Origin: Polytrichum commune
Lineage: Eukaryota > Streptophyta > Polytrichopsida > Polytrichales > Polytrichaceae
Length of the DNA: 64,000 nt
Reading direction: 5' to 3'
Assembly: GCA_950295325.1 (NCBI GenBank)
Contig: OX485809.1
Coordinates: 7,440,001 to 7,504,000, forward strand
Made by a program: the position numbers and the translations under genes. The notes below the pieces were generated by a model. The model saw only the letters and a program-made list of their open reading frames with translations. It was not told the origin of the DNA and did not search any database. Shown here piece by piece: positions 12,502 to 24,222 of the stretch. Numbering within the stretch: position 1 is the stretch's first letter; each line of letters starts with the position of its first letter.

Positions 12502-12711
12502 CTACTCCAATCTTACAGCGCTCAATCCATGCAGGAACAAACCAGGTGGACCTATTCCGCGAGCCTGGGGTAATTCTAACCGGCTTGAATGGATAAAGCT
12601 AACAAATACCAACATGAATGAATGGAACCCTACCGTTGGAGCTGGGAAGGCTGAGCCATCTGATCGGACAGTTTTACCAAAAGAATTCTCTTTCAGGGTC
12701 CATTCCAGCAA
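12502..12711 (-). other. possible unidentified exon (left-arm copy)
   Basis: The minus-strand frame starts after a stop and reads a protein-like stretch (LLEWTLKENSFGKT then VRSDGSAFPAPT). It is followed by a possible GT donor (CAACG|GTAGG). The same sequence is at 30,556-30,765 in the right arm. No family is recognised. It could be an exon remnant of a captured gene or chance. Confidence 0.25.
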
Positions 12712-12959
12712 GTTTTAGGGCAGTGGCAAAACTTCAATAGTTATATTTGTACCAAATCCAATCAATGGCAGTATTTGTCAAGAGTTAGGATGACCAACTA
12801 CAAGCTAAACGCCTACCTCAACCTCAGATACAACTCAATCGCAGGCACATACCTAAAAATGCTCCACAGCAATGCAAAATCGAAGAAGTGTGTCACCAAA
12901 CGTAATCCAGAGGAAGTGTGATCGCCAAACGTAACCCTCCACAGATCTGCAAAATCCCC

Positions 12960-13560
12960 AAATCGAGCACTTCACATGGACTTAGACAATACACCTCCAA
13001 TCAACACAGGGAAATCGAAACATGTCATCATGTAGCCGGTTGGACTTGGAAACATTAGGATCTCTACCAATTCAGCCCAAAATTCTGTAACAAAACCAGT
13101 ACCAAGTGCCAAGCAAATCCTCATAGATTTCAACAACTCATAACATGGTCTGCCACTTTCAAACTGTCCAAGTTTAGGTTTGAAAGCACAGGGCTGGCTC
13201 GGGCACTAAGTGATAGAGACACCTTCAGAGTGTGAGACGATGAACAGGGAGAACCAACTGCTAGTCACAGATGAACCGGTTGCGTTTGAGAAATAACCAG
13301 TTCAAATTCCAAGACTCCAGACAAACTATTGAGCACTTCACTAGAATTTAGACAACACACCTCCAATCAACAAAGGGAAATCGAAACATGTCATCATGTA
13401 GCCGGTTAGACTTGGAAACATTAGGATCTCTACCAATTATGCCTAATATTCTGTAACAAAACCAGTACCAAGTGCCAAGCCAATCCTCACATAATTCAAC
13501 CATGATTCATAACAGGGTCTCCCACTTTCACAAACACTAAGCTCTAGATGATAGACAAAA
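12960..13560. repeat. 366-bp tandem repeat, two copies (left arm)
   Basis: Two degenerate direct copies, marked by AACCAGTACCAAGTGCCAAG at about 13,095 and 13,460, include ACATGTCATCATGTAGCCGG and CTCCAATCAACA words. The right arm carries three copies (about 29,390-30,300), which accounts exactly for the 366-bp change in arm register. Confidence 0.8.
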
Positions 13561-14329
13561 TCACCACATGAACGAAATCCCGGGTCCTAAGTTAGATGAA
13601 CACAATCAATCCTAAGATGCAAACTAGTAACTCAATGATGAGCGAGGCGACAACCTTAGTGAAGTTGGTAAGCACTTTGTAAGGAGAGTCAGCAACTACC
13701 GCCTAGTCTTCTCGCTTTCATACATATTCACATCATAATGTATTCACCTCATGACTTTCAGTCGCCTCTAATTTTTCCAAACCCGCCGCCGGCTACCAAT
13801 TCCACTCCTCGATCTCATCTCCATGTACATGCCGCCTTTCTCTCTGCGTCTCTCCACCTCGAGCTTCTCAGTCTACTCATACCCACAACTAAAATCCTTG
13901 CTGTTGGCCTTGGCTATGGGATTCTTGAGTCAATCAGCATGCACTCCGATCCGCGAGACAAGGCAAGGAAGAGCGCACAGTGTAGGCGCAAGGAGAAGGT
14001 GAGGTCGCCATAATACACAGAGCCGAGCCTTGGCTGACAATGTCCTCGCTCCATTCATCCATCCAGCCCCCCATCCTGCCTCCATTCATCCATGACTACT
14101 TGCTCTCCCCGACAGGAACTCACCCATTCGTCTATCCTACCACCTGACTAATTAATTATACAGAATAATTACACAGGAGAGCTTCTGGAGCTGGAGGTTC
14201 TTATGATACTACTACCTGACTTGTTGGTTTGTGTGGTGGCATGGGTATCTATGCATATCACCAGGCACGAGACTTTTGTGCACCCAAGTCAAGTATCTCA
14301 GCACCTAACTTAACTTATATATGTTAGGT

Positions 14330-14810
14330 TTCCCCACTTGCACACACAATAGTTAACAGTAGAAATAAGGCATGTATGTGAATCCATGCTATCATTAATT
14401 ATATGATGGAACTTCATGCGACAGGAATGAAGTCCTGGATTAATTACTGTATTCACATTTGCTGGGCCTGGTATATATATATATATATCTCACGAGAGAA
14501 AAGGACTACAGTAGTACATGTGCACCTAAGTCAATTATTGGAGGACCTACTTACTGTACATTACGTTTCCCCACTTGCACATACAAGAGTCAGCAGTAGA
14601 AATTTGGCATGTAGGTGAATCATTTGGTATCATTGATTAGATGATCGAGCTTCATCCGACAGGAATAAATTCTTGTATTTCTGTATTCAGGTTTATTTTG
14701 GGGGCCTGGTAGGCTGGTATACATATATATCACGAGAGAGAAGAGGACTACAGTAGTACCTGTGCACCAAATAAGTCAATTATCGACGGACCTACGCCAC
14801 GGATGAGGCC
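14330..14810. repeat. ~237-bp tandem doublet (left arm)
   Basis: Two diverged direct copies share CACTTGCACA, ATGATGGAACTTCAT-like or ATGATCGAGCTTCAT, CAGGAAT, GGGCCTGGTA, TATATATCACGAGAGA and GACTACAGTAGTAC words, starting near 14,335 and 14,573. Related words recur in inverted orientation at about 16,670-16,735 and in both orientations around 25.6 and 28.6 kb. This suggests the ends of a larger repeat family. The undisrupted hAT target GATGATCG is at 14,640-14,647. Confidence 0.65.
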
Positions 14811-14949
14811 TCTATGACCAATAAAATAAAAGATTTTGCATCTGCTTAGGAGTAATATATAGCAGGGAATAATGTTTTCCCGATGGGAAACCACGTTTTA
14901 AGGAAAATGTGATTGTTTTTTTTAATTCACAAATTTGGAAACAATAGCG

Positions 14950-16735
14950 ATGGCATGCGCCAAACATTGGTTTGGTTGGCTATATCAATGAAAAAATGTA
15001 TATGACATATTGCTCCAAAAAAAAGGCGATAGCAAATTATTGCATACTAGTGTACCTCTCATTCATCCAACACTAAAGCCCATAAATAGTATGTAATTAG
15101 CATCAAGCATAAAACGTAGTATCTGTGACACTACAGTTGAGGCATCTACAACAAATAAAATAAGAGAGTTTGCATTTCTTTAGAAGGAGTAATAGTGGGG
15201 AATTGTTTTTCTTGTGAAGAGAAACAAATTCCAAAGACAATGTAATTATTTTTTAAATTCATAACATGGAAATTGCTACAACTTTTGAAGCATGAAATTT
15301 TGGGTTACACTTATATATAGGTTCACCATATAAAAGCTCATCTAAATACTACTCCTCAACTACTATAATTGTCAAAACTTTAATGAGGGTAATCAATCAC
15401 AAGCCACCACCATATATACTTTAATTTTGCTTGCCTTAAAAATATAGATCTTGTCTATGTTGGCGTTACATGACCCTAGTGAGCGATTAACTGGACCTCA
15501 TCAACTATGGACATCTCAACCTTAAATACAATATGTAGTGTAGTGTTGCTTTGGATTTTCACCCTCCCCCATAAGTAGGTGTCACGTAACTTTACCCCTT
15601 GAGATTTTGGTGGGGTTTTCCCCATGAACCAAAATATCACCCCTTCTTTCATCCTATCTATGCAGACCACTTCATCCTTGTGACTTTATTCACTTGCATG
15701 CAATCTATAGGGTATCAAAATTTCGATCATGTTGGGACTAAATTCCACTTAGGCTGGGACTGAATTTTGATACGGTTGGGATTAACTTTCGATCAAGCCG
15801 GAACCAATAGTGCCATGACACATGTTCTAGTTTTGAGTGCTAAAGTGAGGAGGAGTGAGCGGTTATGACAAACTCTAGACACTTGTAATATGATCGGGCC
15901 AACTTTTGGCTTAAAAAACTCACAAAATTTTCAATTGAAGGAATAAAATTATTGGGACAAAATCCCGTCCTCCTGTTTTCTATCTTCCTACACGGGAGAA
16001 ATTGCACCGCCTTATACTTCAAATTTGGCGCATTATCTCTTAAGTGATCTGGTTATAGGCTTTGTCATTATGTTGGTGAGCCCAAAAGTTTTATTTACTT
16101 CTGTTATTTCTTCACATCCAACTTCAATGTCGTGTAGAAGCCCTAGGCTTCATCCATCGAATATTTATGAATTGCATCTACAAAGGTAAACTTTCGCATC
16201 CATGCAAAAGGATTAATTGGGTGAAATATAGTTCACTACATGTTCAACATGGGAGGGGCGGGTTTTTTTCGCGGCTAGAACCATATCCCGGTCACAAACA
16301 AGAAAACACTGCTCTTCCATGTATAATAGATTCCCTAGATTGCCATTTGTTTTCTTCAAATTTTTATTTGGCAAAAAATGTTTTATTACCACATGCGATG
16401 TTTGAACAAAATCATTTGTGCCATTTTGGATGGATTTTTGATACAAATCACAAGTTCGTATGAAAGTCAAGGTCATGTATGGCCCCAAGCATTTAGGGCT
16501 TAGGTTCTTTTCTATAACTAATCATACCATGCATCCACCTGCAGACCAATTCAGTAGTGTATGCAAGTGGAGAAACCTAAGGTCAAGGCATCCATAGTCG
16601 ACCATGTCCATTTTACTGTACCATGTCCATACCATGGATTCATGTACATGCCCAATTTCTACTCTTGCGTGTGCAAGTGGGGAGCCTAACGTAGGTGCAC
16701 AAAAATCTCATGTCTAGTGATATACCCACCACACA
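14950..16735 (+). repeat. repeat block with direct and inverted copies
   Basis: This block occurs again in direct orientation in the central spacer. The stretch 14,950-15,545 matches 21,140-21,294 plus 23,713-24,175, and 15,313-16,735 matches about 24,206-25,660 at an offset of 8,893. It also occurs inverted in the right arm (about 25,740-27,000). The direct copy carries an extra 24 bp near 25,020. Short open frames such as 15476-15670 and 16167-16463 are shared by all copies but show no recognisable domain. The block is probably part of a mobile or foldback-type repeat. Confidence 0.75.
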
Positions 16736-17930
16736 AACCATGCATGTTGTTACGTCAACATGATAATTTGTTTTATTGTAGCAATGTTCTGGTAAAAAAA
16801 AATCTTACTTTTTTTATTGAATGTTGTAGTCAACTTCTAAAAATCAAATTCATTTTTTATTCAAAAAGCTCCAAACATATGGTCCTTTATGTGATTGTGG
16901 TATGTTCTCTAATGACACTTCTTATGAATAAGTTTACAAAAACTGTCATCCTAATTTAGTTCTAGTTCATCCATTTCGGTATATTCTGCATAACAAAAAA
17001 ATTCATAAATAAATATTGTCACGGATTGAAAATCACTTAGTAAGTGACAATAATTGCAACTTTGTGGAGAAGGACATGGTTCCAAGGAATGACAAATGAT
17101 GTTATATCCATCACCGGTCCTCCTCCTCATTGATCATCGTTCACTTTGCTATTGAGGCCACATGTTCATCACAATGTCGTGGATCAAGCGGTTCCTCCTA
17201 AAGCACGAGGGATCTTGACAACTTGGTTCGGTTCCGTTCCTTGAATAACAAGTGCAATATTGGAGGTCCATGTGATCAAGGGGCAGCGTCAACACAATAG
17301 CTTATTTTAACAATGCCATGAACACATTTCTATCACACTTCAAGCTTACCCAAACTGCCCAGGCCTATGGGGAGAGAGGGACCTATCGTATGTGAGCATA
17401 CCTCACATACATCCAACATAAAAACATGACCCCTATGAGATGGAAGGCCTTGCCACGTTTCTGGAGATCCCTAGGGTAAAATACTTTGTAACAAATAATC
17501 CATCCATATTATTCTTGTACATTCATACTAAAGAACAATTTCACAGATCTTAGAATGAAGTGATGTAGTGCACATTGAGATTGTCCATAATACGTAACAA
17601 TGTTTTGATTTGAACATGTCTATGTGTTATAATACATGAATTACTTAAAAATAATGTGGACTTTCTCTTGGACAAGGGGGGCAAGTCCATCATCTAGTCG
17701 TCATAATACCTAATCATAATTTATATAATCTGCATAAATTTGAAGAAGATACAGATTATTTTGGCATGTAAACCCTAATCCTAACTCTCTTCCCGGCTTC
17801 TCTTGGTGGCTTCTCTCCCGTTTCTTTTCAGAAACTCCTCAACCCCTCTTTAATAGTTGAAAGTTGTAGATTACTTGAAATACAATCTAGATTATATGTA
17901 CGAGTATGTGTGCATAACCTCTGCCTTTGC
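16736..17930. other. central spacer, first part
   Basis: This is single-copy, AT-rich DNA. A stretch at about 17,310-17,480 reads as a protein-like frame (AQAYGERGTYRM, a stop, then AYLTYIQHKN) that may be a decayed coding or transposon remnant. No family is recognised. Nothing else supportable was seen. Confidence 0.35.
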
Positions 17931-17933
17931 AGA

Positions 17934-18141
17934 AAATTTGGATGAGCCCCCCTGTAATTATTTATATGAGTTGCCACCCCGGGTGGAGATCCAATACGCG
18001 TTTGAACAGATTCTCGAATCCTGGTGGCAGTATCTTGATGAATGTTGAGGAGACGAGTACTTGATGCATGCGTCGAAGAATGCGGAGAAGAGATTGAAGT
18101 CCATGGATGATCCAGATGCACAAATAAACGACGATGTATTA
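17934..18141 (+). pseudogene. decayed unidentified exon
   Basis: A strong splice acceptor (CTCTGCCTTTGCAG, ending at 17933) is followed by 208 bp of protein-like sequence ending at a possible GT donor (TTAG|GTAATC). The reading includes NLDEPPCNYLYELPPRVEI and, after one in-frame TGA near 18,046, a charged stretch GDEYLMHASKNAEKRLKSMD. The single stop and intact splice-like borders suggest an exon of a captured or dead gene. I do not recognise the protein. A nested inverted repeat starts directly at its 3' border. Confidence 0.4.
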
Positions 18142-18268
18142 GGTAATCATTTTATTGGAAAGGTTATCGGTGCAGAACCGGTTCTGTCAAGGTGGCGAGC
18201 CCGTGAGGGCGAGCCAGCTGGACAGAACCTGTTCTGCACTGATGACTGGTTCCAATAAAATGATTACC
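18142..18268. repeat. nested inverted repeat (127-bp hairpin)
   Basis: The outer arms GGTAATCATTTTATTGGAA (18142-18160) and its exact 19-base complement (18250-18268) enclose a second pair. GTGCAGAACCGGTTCTGTC (18170-18188) pairs with 18221-18239 at 18 of 19 positions. The loop is GC-rich with GGCGAGCC words. The size and symmetry fit a small MITE-like or foldback element, or an RNA hairpin precursor. No target duplication is obvious. Confidence 0.8.
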
Positions 18269-18271
18269 GGA

Positions 18272-18513
18272 CGTAACCGGTTGGCCGCTTTGTTGAGCTG
18301 CGTAGGTGACCTAAACAGTGGGTCACTTGTCGTCTTCTTCAACGATGTCGTCTTCCTCCAGCATTTGAGATTTGGGTGATTTTGTAATCTGTCTATATCC
18401 GATTTAGATGATCATAACCGGCTGGGATGTCGAGGTTATCGTCTGCAAACCTGTGTGCTCAGAGCCAATCGTGTAGTGCCACCTCGGCGAAACAAAGCGG
18501 CCAACCGGTTACG
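18272..18513. repeat. 23-bp perfect inverted repeat, 196-bp loop
   Basis: The sequence starting CGTAACCGGTTGGCCGCTTT (18272-18294) is exactly complementary to 18491-18513. It begins 3 bp after the preceding 127-bp hairpin. Together they form a 370-bp cluster of perfect inverted repeats, perhaps a foldback element with two nested modules. Confidence 0.85.
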
Positions 18514-18554
18514 AATCAAAACTCCGGTTCAAAACCTTTCCCTGAATATGCCTG

Positions 18555-18818
18555 ATGGGCCAAGCAGCAAAGATCGGCGACGTACCCGGCCATAACATGA
18601 AACAGAATAGTATGGAGGATAATATGGAGGAGGATAAGCAGAAGGAAGCCAACATCTTTAATCCCAATCCCTTAATCACTTTTGATGGTGCCATTGTAAT
18701 GAAATTTACTCTCAGAGTCAATTACGAGGATACTATTCAGGAAGTCACCGGACACCGGACACTGATGGAATCTGCTCTCCATAGCCACAGGACACAAAAT
18801 ACGATATTCAGTGTTTGA
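18555..18818 (+). CDS. hypothetical small acidic ORF
   Basis: The 87-residue open frame begins MGQAAKIGDVPGHN and has an acidic, polar middle (MEEDKQKEANIF) followed by a more protein-like stretch with TFDGAIVMKFTLRVNYED. Base composition is less AT-biased than the surroundings. It could be a further remnant of the gene behind the exon at 17,934, since both sit beside the inverted repeats, or it could be chance. No family is recognised. Confidence 0.25.
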   Translation: MGQAAKIGDVPGHNMKQNSMEDNMEEDKQKEANIFNPNPLITFDGAIVMKFTLRVNYEDTIQEVTGHRTLMESALHSHRTQNTIFSV

Positions 18819-21139
18819 TACACTCAATGCGAACGCATACACTAAATATCAACTACCCTATGAAAGTAAGTAACATCAAATGTAAACTCAAACACTGAAT
18901 ATCAACTATGGAAATATGTGGAAGTTACATGTTTGAATTTAGTGTTAGTAAGGATATAATAAGGGAGGCGGTAGTAATGAAGGTAGTTGCACATTTACGT
19001 CTAACACTAATTGTCAAAGAATTGAAAATTATTGTTGATCATGGTAGGGTGGTAACAACACGAAATGTATTCAAACACTAAATATCTCATTTTGTGTAGT
19101 TTGGTGACAATTTCCTGATAGGGTTCCGTGACGCGAGATTGAAGATGAACTACATGTATATGTGTGGTTGTTGTGATGCTACTACGTGACGCTAGCTTTA
19201 ACCATCACAACGGCTGTAGCTACCAATATTTTGTCGTATTGTGACCAAGGTGTCGAAGTGACTACATTGCCGATTCAAGGTACACCAAAAAGATAACTAA
19301 CATGAGACAATTAACCACATCAAAGTGCATTTAGTTTTGATAAAGAGACGAAATGGGTTACTACATGGAAGACAATTGACGGTGGTTGAAGCCTATGCAT
19401 GCGCATTACACAAGGCCCATTTAGAATGAGCTCATTGCCATACTATTGCCAAGGTGAATAATGTGATATCGAACAACTATCACCAAAATGCATGTACTGT
19501 GATCCAAAGATTTTTTTCTTGAAATTCTTGTCAACCAAAATCCCAAATAATTTGAAATAAACCCAAAATTGTTATAATAAAACTTATCGAAAAGACACCT
19601 AGATGACATAAGAGATCAAATTTTTAGTCTTCCCTAAGGGTTTTCTTGGATTTTTTTCCCTAACCTATATATGACCAACAATACCCAAACAACCGATCTT
19701 GAATACAAATTTTAGTACTACTAACCACTTTAGGTCGCATAACTACTTAAGAAGGTTGCATATATGCTATTTAGTGTTGCATTTTTTATTCTAGAGGTTG
19801 GAGGTGGCATTATAAAATGTTATTTTTAAATACTTTAAATTTTGTGTTTTTTATTGAAAATCATCAAAGACATCAACCCGTGAGGTCCTTTATGGCAAAT
19901 CATTGTCGGAAACATTCCCCTCTTCTAAGATTAGTTCTTCGACCTCTTCTCCTCCCAAGTATTAATCCAAGAATGAAGACATTGCGAACACAAACCGCCA
20001 TTCACGACTTGTCCGGTGTCCCATGTGGTGCATTATGTATTCCAATATTTGTCAGTTTGTGTGGCGACACTCAAGACTCAAACATTGCCATTGAGTTTGA
20101 ATGTACAAATGTTATATGGTAATATGCAACAAATGGCAAAGTTGAGCGTGTTTATATTTGCCCTACTAGCCTAGACTAAATGTAGTCGTGAATTTATAAT
20201 AAAAAACATTAAAAAATGCCTCAAATTTTGCTGAGTATTTTAAAATACATTCTAACATGTGTATTTTAAAATAAATTAAAAAGAAATGCACCACTAATGC
20301 TATTCAAAAATTCATCATAACTTGAGGCTTCATCACCTTAATTCCATTCTTATGGCATTTGATTTAGGCAAGATTTGATAGTTAACTCAACATTATCTTG
20401 GAACTATTGCATGTCAAAAGATTATTATTTCAACCCTCTTGGAAGTAACTACAAAAGGCTCATCCACATTAGCACCAAAACTATTATAATTTGAAAAGAA
20501 AACCCCTAAATATCAATGGGTAGTATGGGGTGAATAAGGATGAACTCAGTGACTCTTGAGTTTAGGAAATTATTGAAAGCAATAACACATGTTTGGTGAA
20601 ATTTATTCATATAGATGTGAAATGATTTTAGTTTTTAATTCCACGCATTTTGGTGGCCATGCACATGTCATATTTAGGTGGATTAGAACCGTTCTATAAA
20701 AGGTGGTATGAAACAAGCATCATTGACAACTTTTATTGAGAGTGAAAAAGTGAAGACTTCCCCATTAGATTAATGACTTTTGAAAAAAGACTACAAGGAA
20801 TTTATTCATTGTCTCAATACCAATGCACCACAAAAAAAAAATCAAATGTTTTTTTTTTCACAATGCTTCTAATGCCTTCATGTTGTCTCAAATGAGCCTA
20901 AAAACGAACGGATAGACGTTGGAACTACAAATCTAGAAAATCCAACAATGTAACTTCATCAAACGCCATTCAATACTACCACACAACATTTCAACTACGT
21001 CAAATCATATTCTAGTAGGTGCAACCTCATTCAATTACCCAACCTAGATTGCCATTCGTTTGGTGAGGTGTTTCCACATGATTTGTTGACATACTGCGTA
21101 CTTAGTACCAATGGGGCAAACAACATGACTGAAAAGGGC
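18819..21139. other. central spacer, second part
   Basis: This is AT-rich single-copy sequence with no recognisable gene. Open frames are short and scattered (for example 19817-20122) and lack protein-like composition. I see no terminal repeats or tandem arrays worth naming. Confidence 0.4.
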
Positions 21140-21294
21140 AACATGAATGCGTTGGACATCGGTTTAGTTGACTAGATATCATTGAAGAAATATACATGAC
21201 ATATTGCTTGAAAACAAAAGGCGATAGCGATTTATTGCATAATAGCGTACCTCTCATTCATCCAACATTAAACCCCAAGAGTATTATGCAATTA

Positions 21295-23712
21295 TGTGGT
21301 ACCATTTTTTGGTCTGAATGCTTAAGTTTTAGTTTTGAGATGTAAATGAATGTCAAATTTTACTCAAGACTAGTGAAATAGTGAAGTATTAGACACTTAG
21401 TCACTCCGAAATGGAAACAGGCTAGGGAAGAAGAATTTCCTTTGCTGCCCAGAGTTTAGAAGGATATGAGGGGGCATGGAATTCACATGTGACAATTAGA
21501 AGTAGCACTTGGAATCCTAGCTGCAGACAGTCACCACTTTTTGAGGATAGAAAGATAAGAAGAAGGAAGGAGAAGACAAGGGGGGGGCATTGTAATTTGG
21601 ATCTTCCTCTCGTGAAGAGAGTGAATTCCTCAACTCTCAGGGTGTGAAGCCCTTAATTTCATGTGTACATTCTCTCTTTATATCAATACAAAGTGCCATT
21701 ATTAAATCCTTCTTTAAGTTGTGAATGTGAAATTGAAAGTCTTGTGATTGGATCGGTGTGTGGGTGTCCTAGAGTTGTTACCACTGTGGAAGTGAGAAGT
21801 GGGAGTGTTGTTGTTAATGTGGAGTTGTGATTCAGGAGTGTGAAACTCTTGAATTGAATAACACATGTTTTATGATTGGATCGTAAACAGTCTAGTCCCA
21901 AATTTCTTGGACAGTGTCTTAAGATTCTAAACTCTAAAACTACAGTTGATGTAGGGACAGTGAATGTCCCTAGTTCGAAGTAAGACCCGAGAGAATCCAT
22001 AATATCCTACTCTTGTGAAGGGAGTAGGACTTCGTTGTGTGATTTTGAAACTCTTGTGAACCCGGTGAAAGAACTTTCAATTCCTCTCAGGAGAAGATAA
22101 CGAATAATCTACATATGGTAGTAATATCACAGAATTCTTCTGAGGGAATCTGGAGGTAGATAGTCATCTTGTGACTGAATTTGAATACGAGAGTAGACTT
22201 GAGGTATATTTCCTGTGGAAGAGGCAAAATTGAGGTTGCTTGATGTGATAAAGTGTGCGCAACTCTTCGGGTTGTTGTGAGAATTCTTGTTTGAAATATA
22301 ACTGTTTATGGGACATTGAAGTGTACATCTCCTACGCGTGGTTGGAGTGATTCAAATTTATTCTTACGCTGAACACTGAGAAGGACGAGAAGTCCAGTGG
22401 GCGTTAGGATTGGAAATCTTCTCAAGACGTGAATACAGATAAAATAATTACAATACCTCAACCCCTTTTCTTTCACGCGTAATCATCAATCGAGGAGTGA
22501 ATGTGAAATTTCATTCAGTAAAGGCATCAAACAACTCTGAAAGTTCATTGGGTAGGTTTATAATACTCCTCTCGGGAAGAGAAGGAGAGAACCGTGTACC
22601 CTTTGAATTGATTTCCCTGACTTATTTCAAGGGAACTTAAGGACAGAAAGTCATGAGTTTAGTTGAATCGGTGTACGAGTGTAAGTTCTAGGAGCGAATA
22701 ACTGTGAAGAGAGATGTTGTCTGTATTCGTTGATAGGAAATATTCTATCATACTTAGTGATGTCTCTCTCTGAAGTCATGAGATTGTGTTTGAATACTGA
22801 GAAATTTGAAATCAGTATCTCTTTGATTCGTAGAGAAGAGTGATCTCATCCTTGCCGCGAGAACTTTATTCCTTAGAATGAATATAGGGTAGGGAATATA
22901 TGATTGAATTGATAAAAGGATCCCCGTTTTTCCCGAGAAAGGAATGATCTCTAATGAACCAGGTTCCAATTCTCTCGTGAGAAGTCATTGCGGAAGCGAT
23001 GCATTACCATATGGAAGGACAGTTGTGAGATTATTGAATCCATGTGAGAAGAACAACAGATAGCTATAGAGACTGTGAGATGGTGGTCATGAATGTAATG
23101 GTGAGGAGCGAAGAGAGAATCTGTTCCACAAAGAATCCGCATCGGAGACGAAGAAATCGTGTGTGAAAGGAAGGAGTTGCGTGCGGAAGATAAGTGCGCC
23201 TTTATCCCATATCGGTTGGGAGTTCCAACAAAGGCAGGTATAAAGCCTATTCCTTCCCAGTGGCTAATGTGTCCAGACGCTTCTCACGACACAAGACTGT
23301 CTACTGGTTACTGGTTACTAGACTCGTTACTTGGCACTGGTGACTAGGTTGTCTACTTGAGACTCTGGTGTTGGACTCTTGGCACTTGACTCGAACACTA
23401 GACTCGTGACACTTAGGCCGATTAAGACGCTTAGACTCGGTCCTGGTTACTTGTCACTAGACTTTTGTTAAGTTTGACAAAATGATAATTTATGAACACC
23501 TAGACTCTTTATAAGTCAAATACTACTCACAAGTGAACCCTAAGTGCAGATGGGAAACTAAATTCTAAGTTAATTGACTGTCGAAAGCATTTTATAACTA
23601 TCTCAACCTATCAATTAATCTTATAATGACACACTAAAGTTACACCTGACACTTATTTGGTCTTCCCTGGGGTTTTTGAGAGTATGAACCCAAACCTAAA
23701 AACCTAACTACA
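21295..23712. mobile_element. LTR-like insertion (candidate solo LTR) with AATTA duplication
   Basis: The 2,418-bp block starts TGTGGTACC and ends CCTAACTACA, so it has TG...CA termini. It is flanked by an exact 5-bp duplication AATTA (21290-21294 and 23713-23717). The uninterrupted left-arm copy has a single AATTA at 15,095-15,099. Inside are a purine-rich GAAGGAAGGAGAAGACAAGG run, a TTTATATCAATACAAAG stretch typical of a transcribed LTR region, and many short imperfect hairpins. No gag-pol ORF and no second internal LTR were seen, so a large solo LTR or a non-autonomous element is likely. Confidence 0.6.
23280..23470. repeat. degenerate ACTAGACTCG-type short repeat
   Basis: Near-repeats of ACTAGACTCG, GTTACTGGTTACT and TTGGCACTGGTGACT follow one another about every 15-30 bp. 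The region lies inside the LTR-like insertion. It has no coding signal. Confidence 0.6.
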
Positions 23713-24172
23713 AATTAGTATCGAGCAAAAAAAGTAGTATCCATGACACTAAGGTTGAGGCATCTACAAGAGATAAATAAGAGAGTTTGCATTTGTTCAA
23801 AAGGAGTAATAGTGGGGAATTATTTTTCTTGTGAAGAGAAACAAATTCCAAAGACAATGCAATTATTTTAAAAATCCATAACATGGAAATTGCTACAACT
23901 TTTGAAGCATAATATTCAAAGCTACACATATGTAAAGGTTAACCATATAAAAGCTCGTTTCAATGCTACTCCTTGGTTACGATAATTGTCAATATTTTTA
24001 TGAGGGTACTCAATCACCAGCCACCACCATATGTACTTTAATTTTGCTTGCCTTAAAACTATAAATCTCATCTATGTTGGCATTACATGACCCTAGTGAG
24101 CGATTAAATGGACCTCATCGACTATGGATGTCTCAACCTTAAATACAATATGTAGTGTAGTGTTGCTTCAAT

Positions 24173-24222
24173 ATATTATATATATGGTGAACCTATATAT
24201 ATATTATATATAGGTTCACCAT
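24173..24222. repeat. palindromic duplication junction
   Basis: ATATGGTGAACCTATATATA is followed after a few bases by TATATATAGGTTCACCATAT, its complement. The palindrome marks where one truncated direct copy ends and the next begins in the same orientation. Confidence 0.8.

Larger units (their letters stand above)
1480..16050 (-). repeat. left arm of giant inverted duplication
   Basis: This arm is the reverse complement of the right arm at about 25,740-42,700. From about 5.1 to 12.7 kb, matching features have coordinates summing to 43,267 or 43,268, which means almost no indels over 7.6 kb. Examples are the kinase exons (7040-8782 and 34485-36227) and the NB-ARC exons (5873-6901 and 36366-37394). 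Further in, the sum falls to about 42,901 because of an extra 366-bp repeat copy on the right. It falls again to about 41,810 because of a 1.1-kb hAT insertion on the right. The innermost part (about 15.7-16.05 kb) is clearly more diverged. The outer edge lies within the LRR array. Confidence 0.93.

Noticed and set aside
9521..12711. Small ORFs kept identical in both arms (for example 10,046-10,339)
   Set aside because: Identity reflects the recent duplication, not coding constraint. No domain, splice or codon signal was seen.
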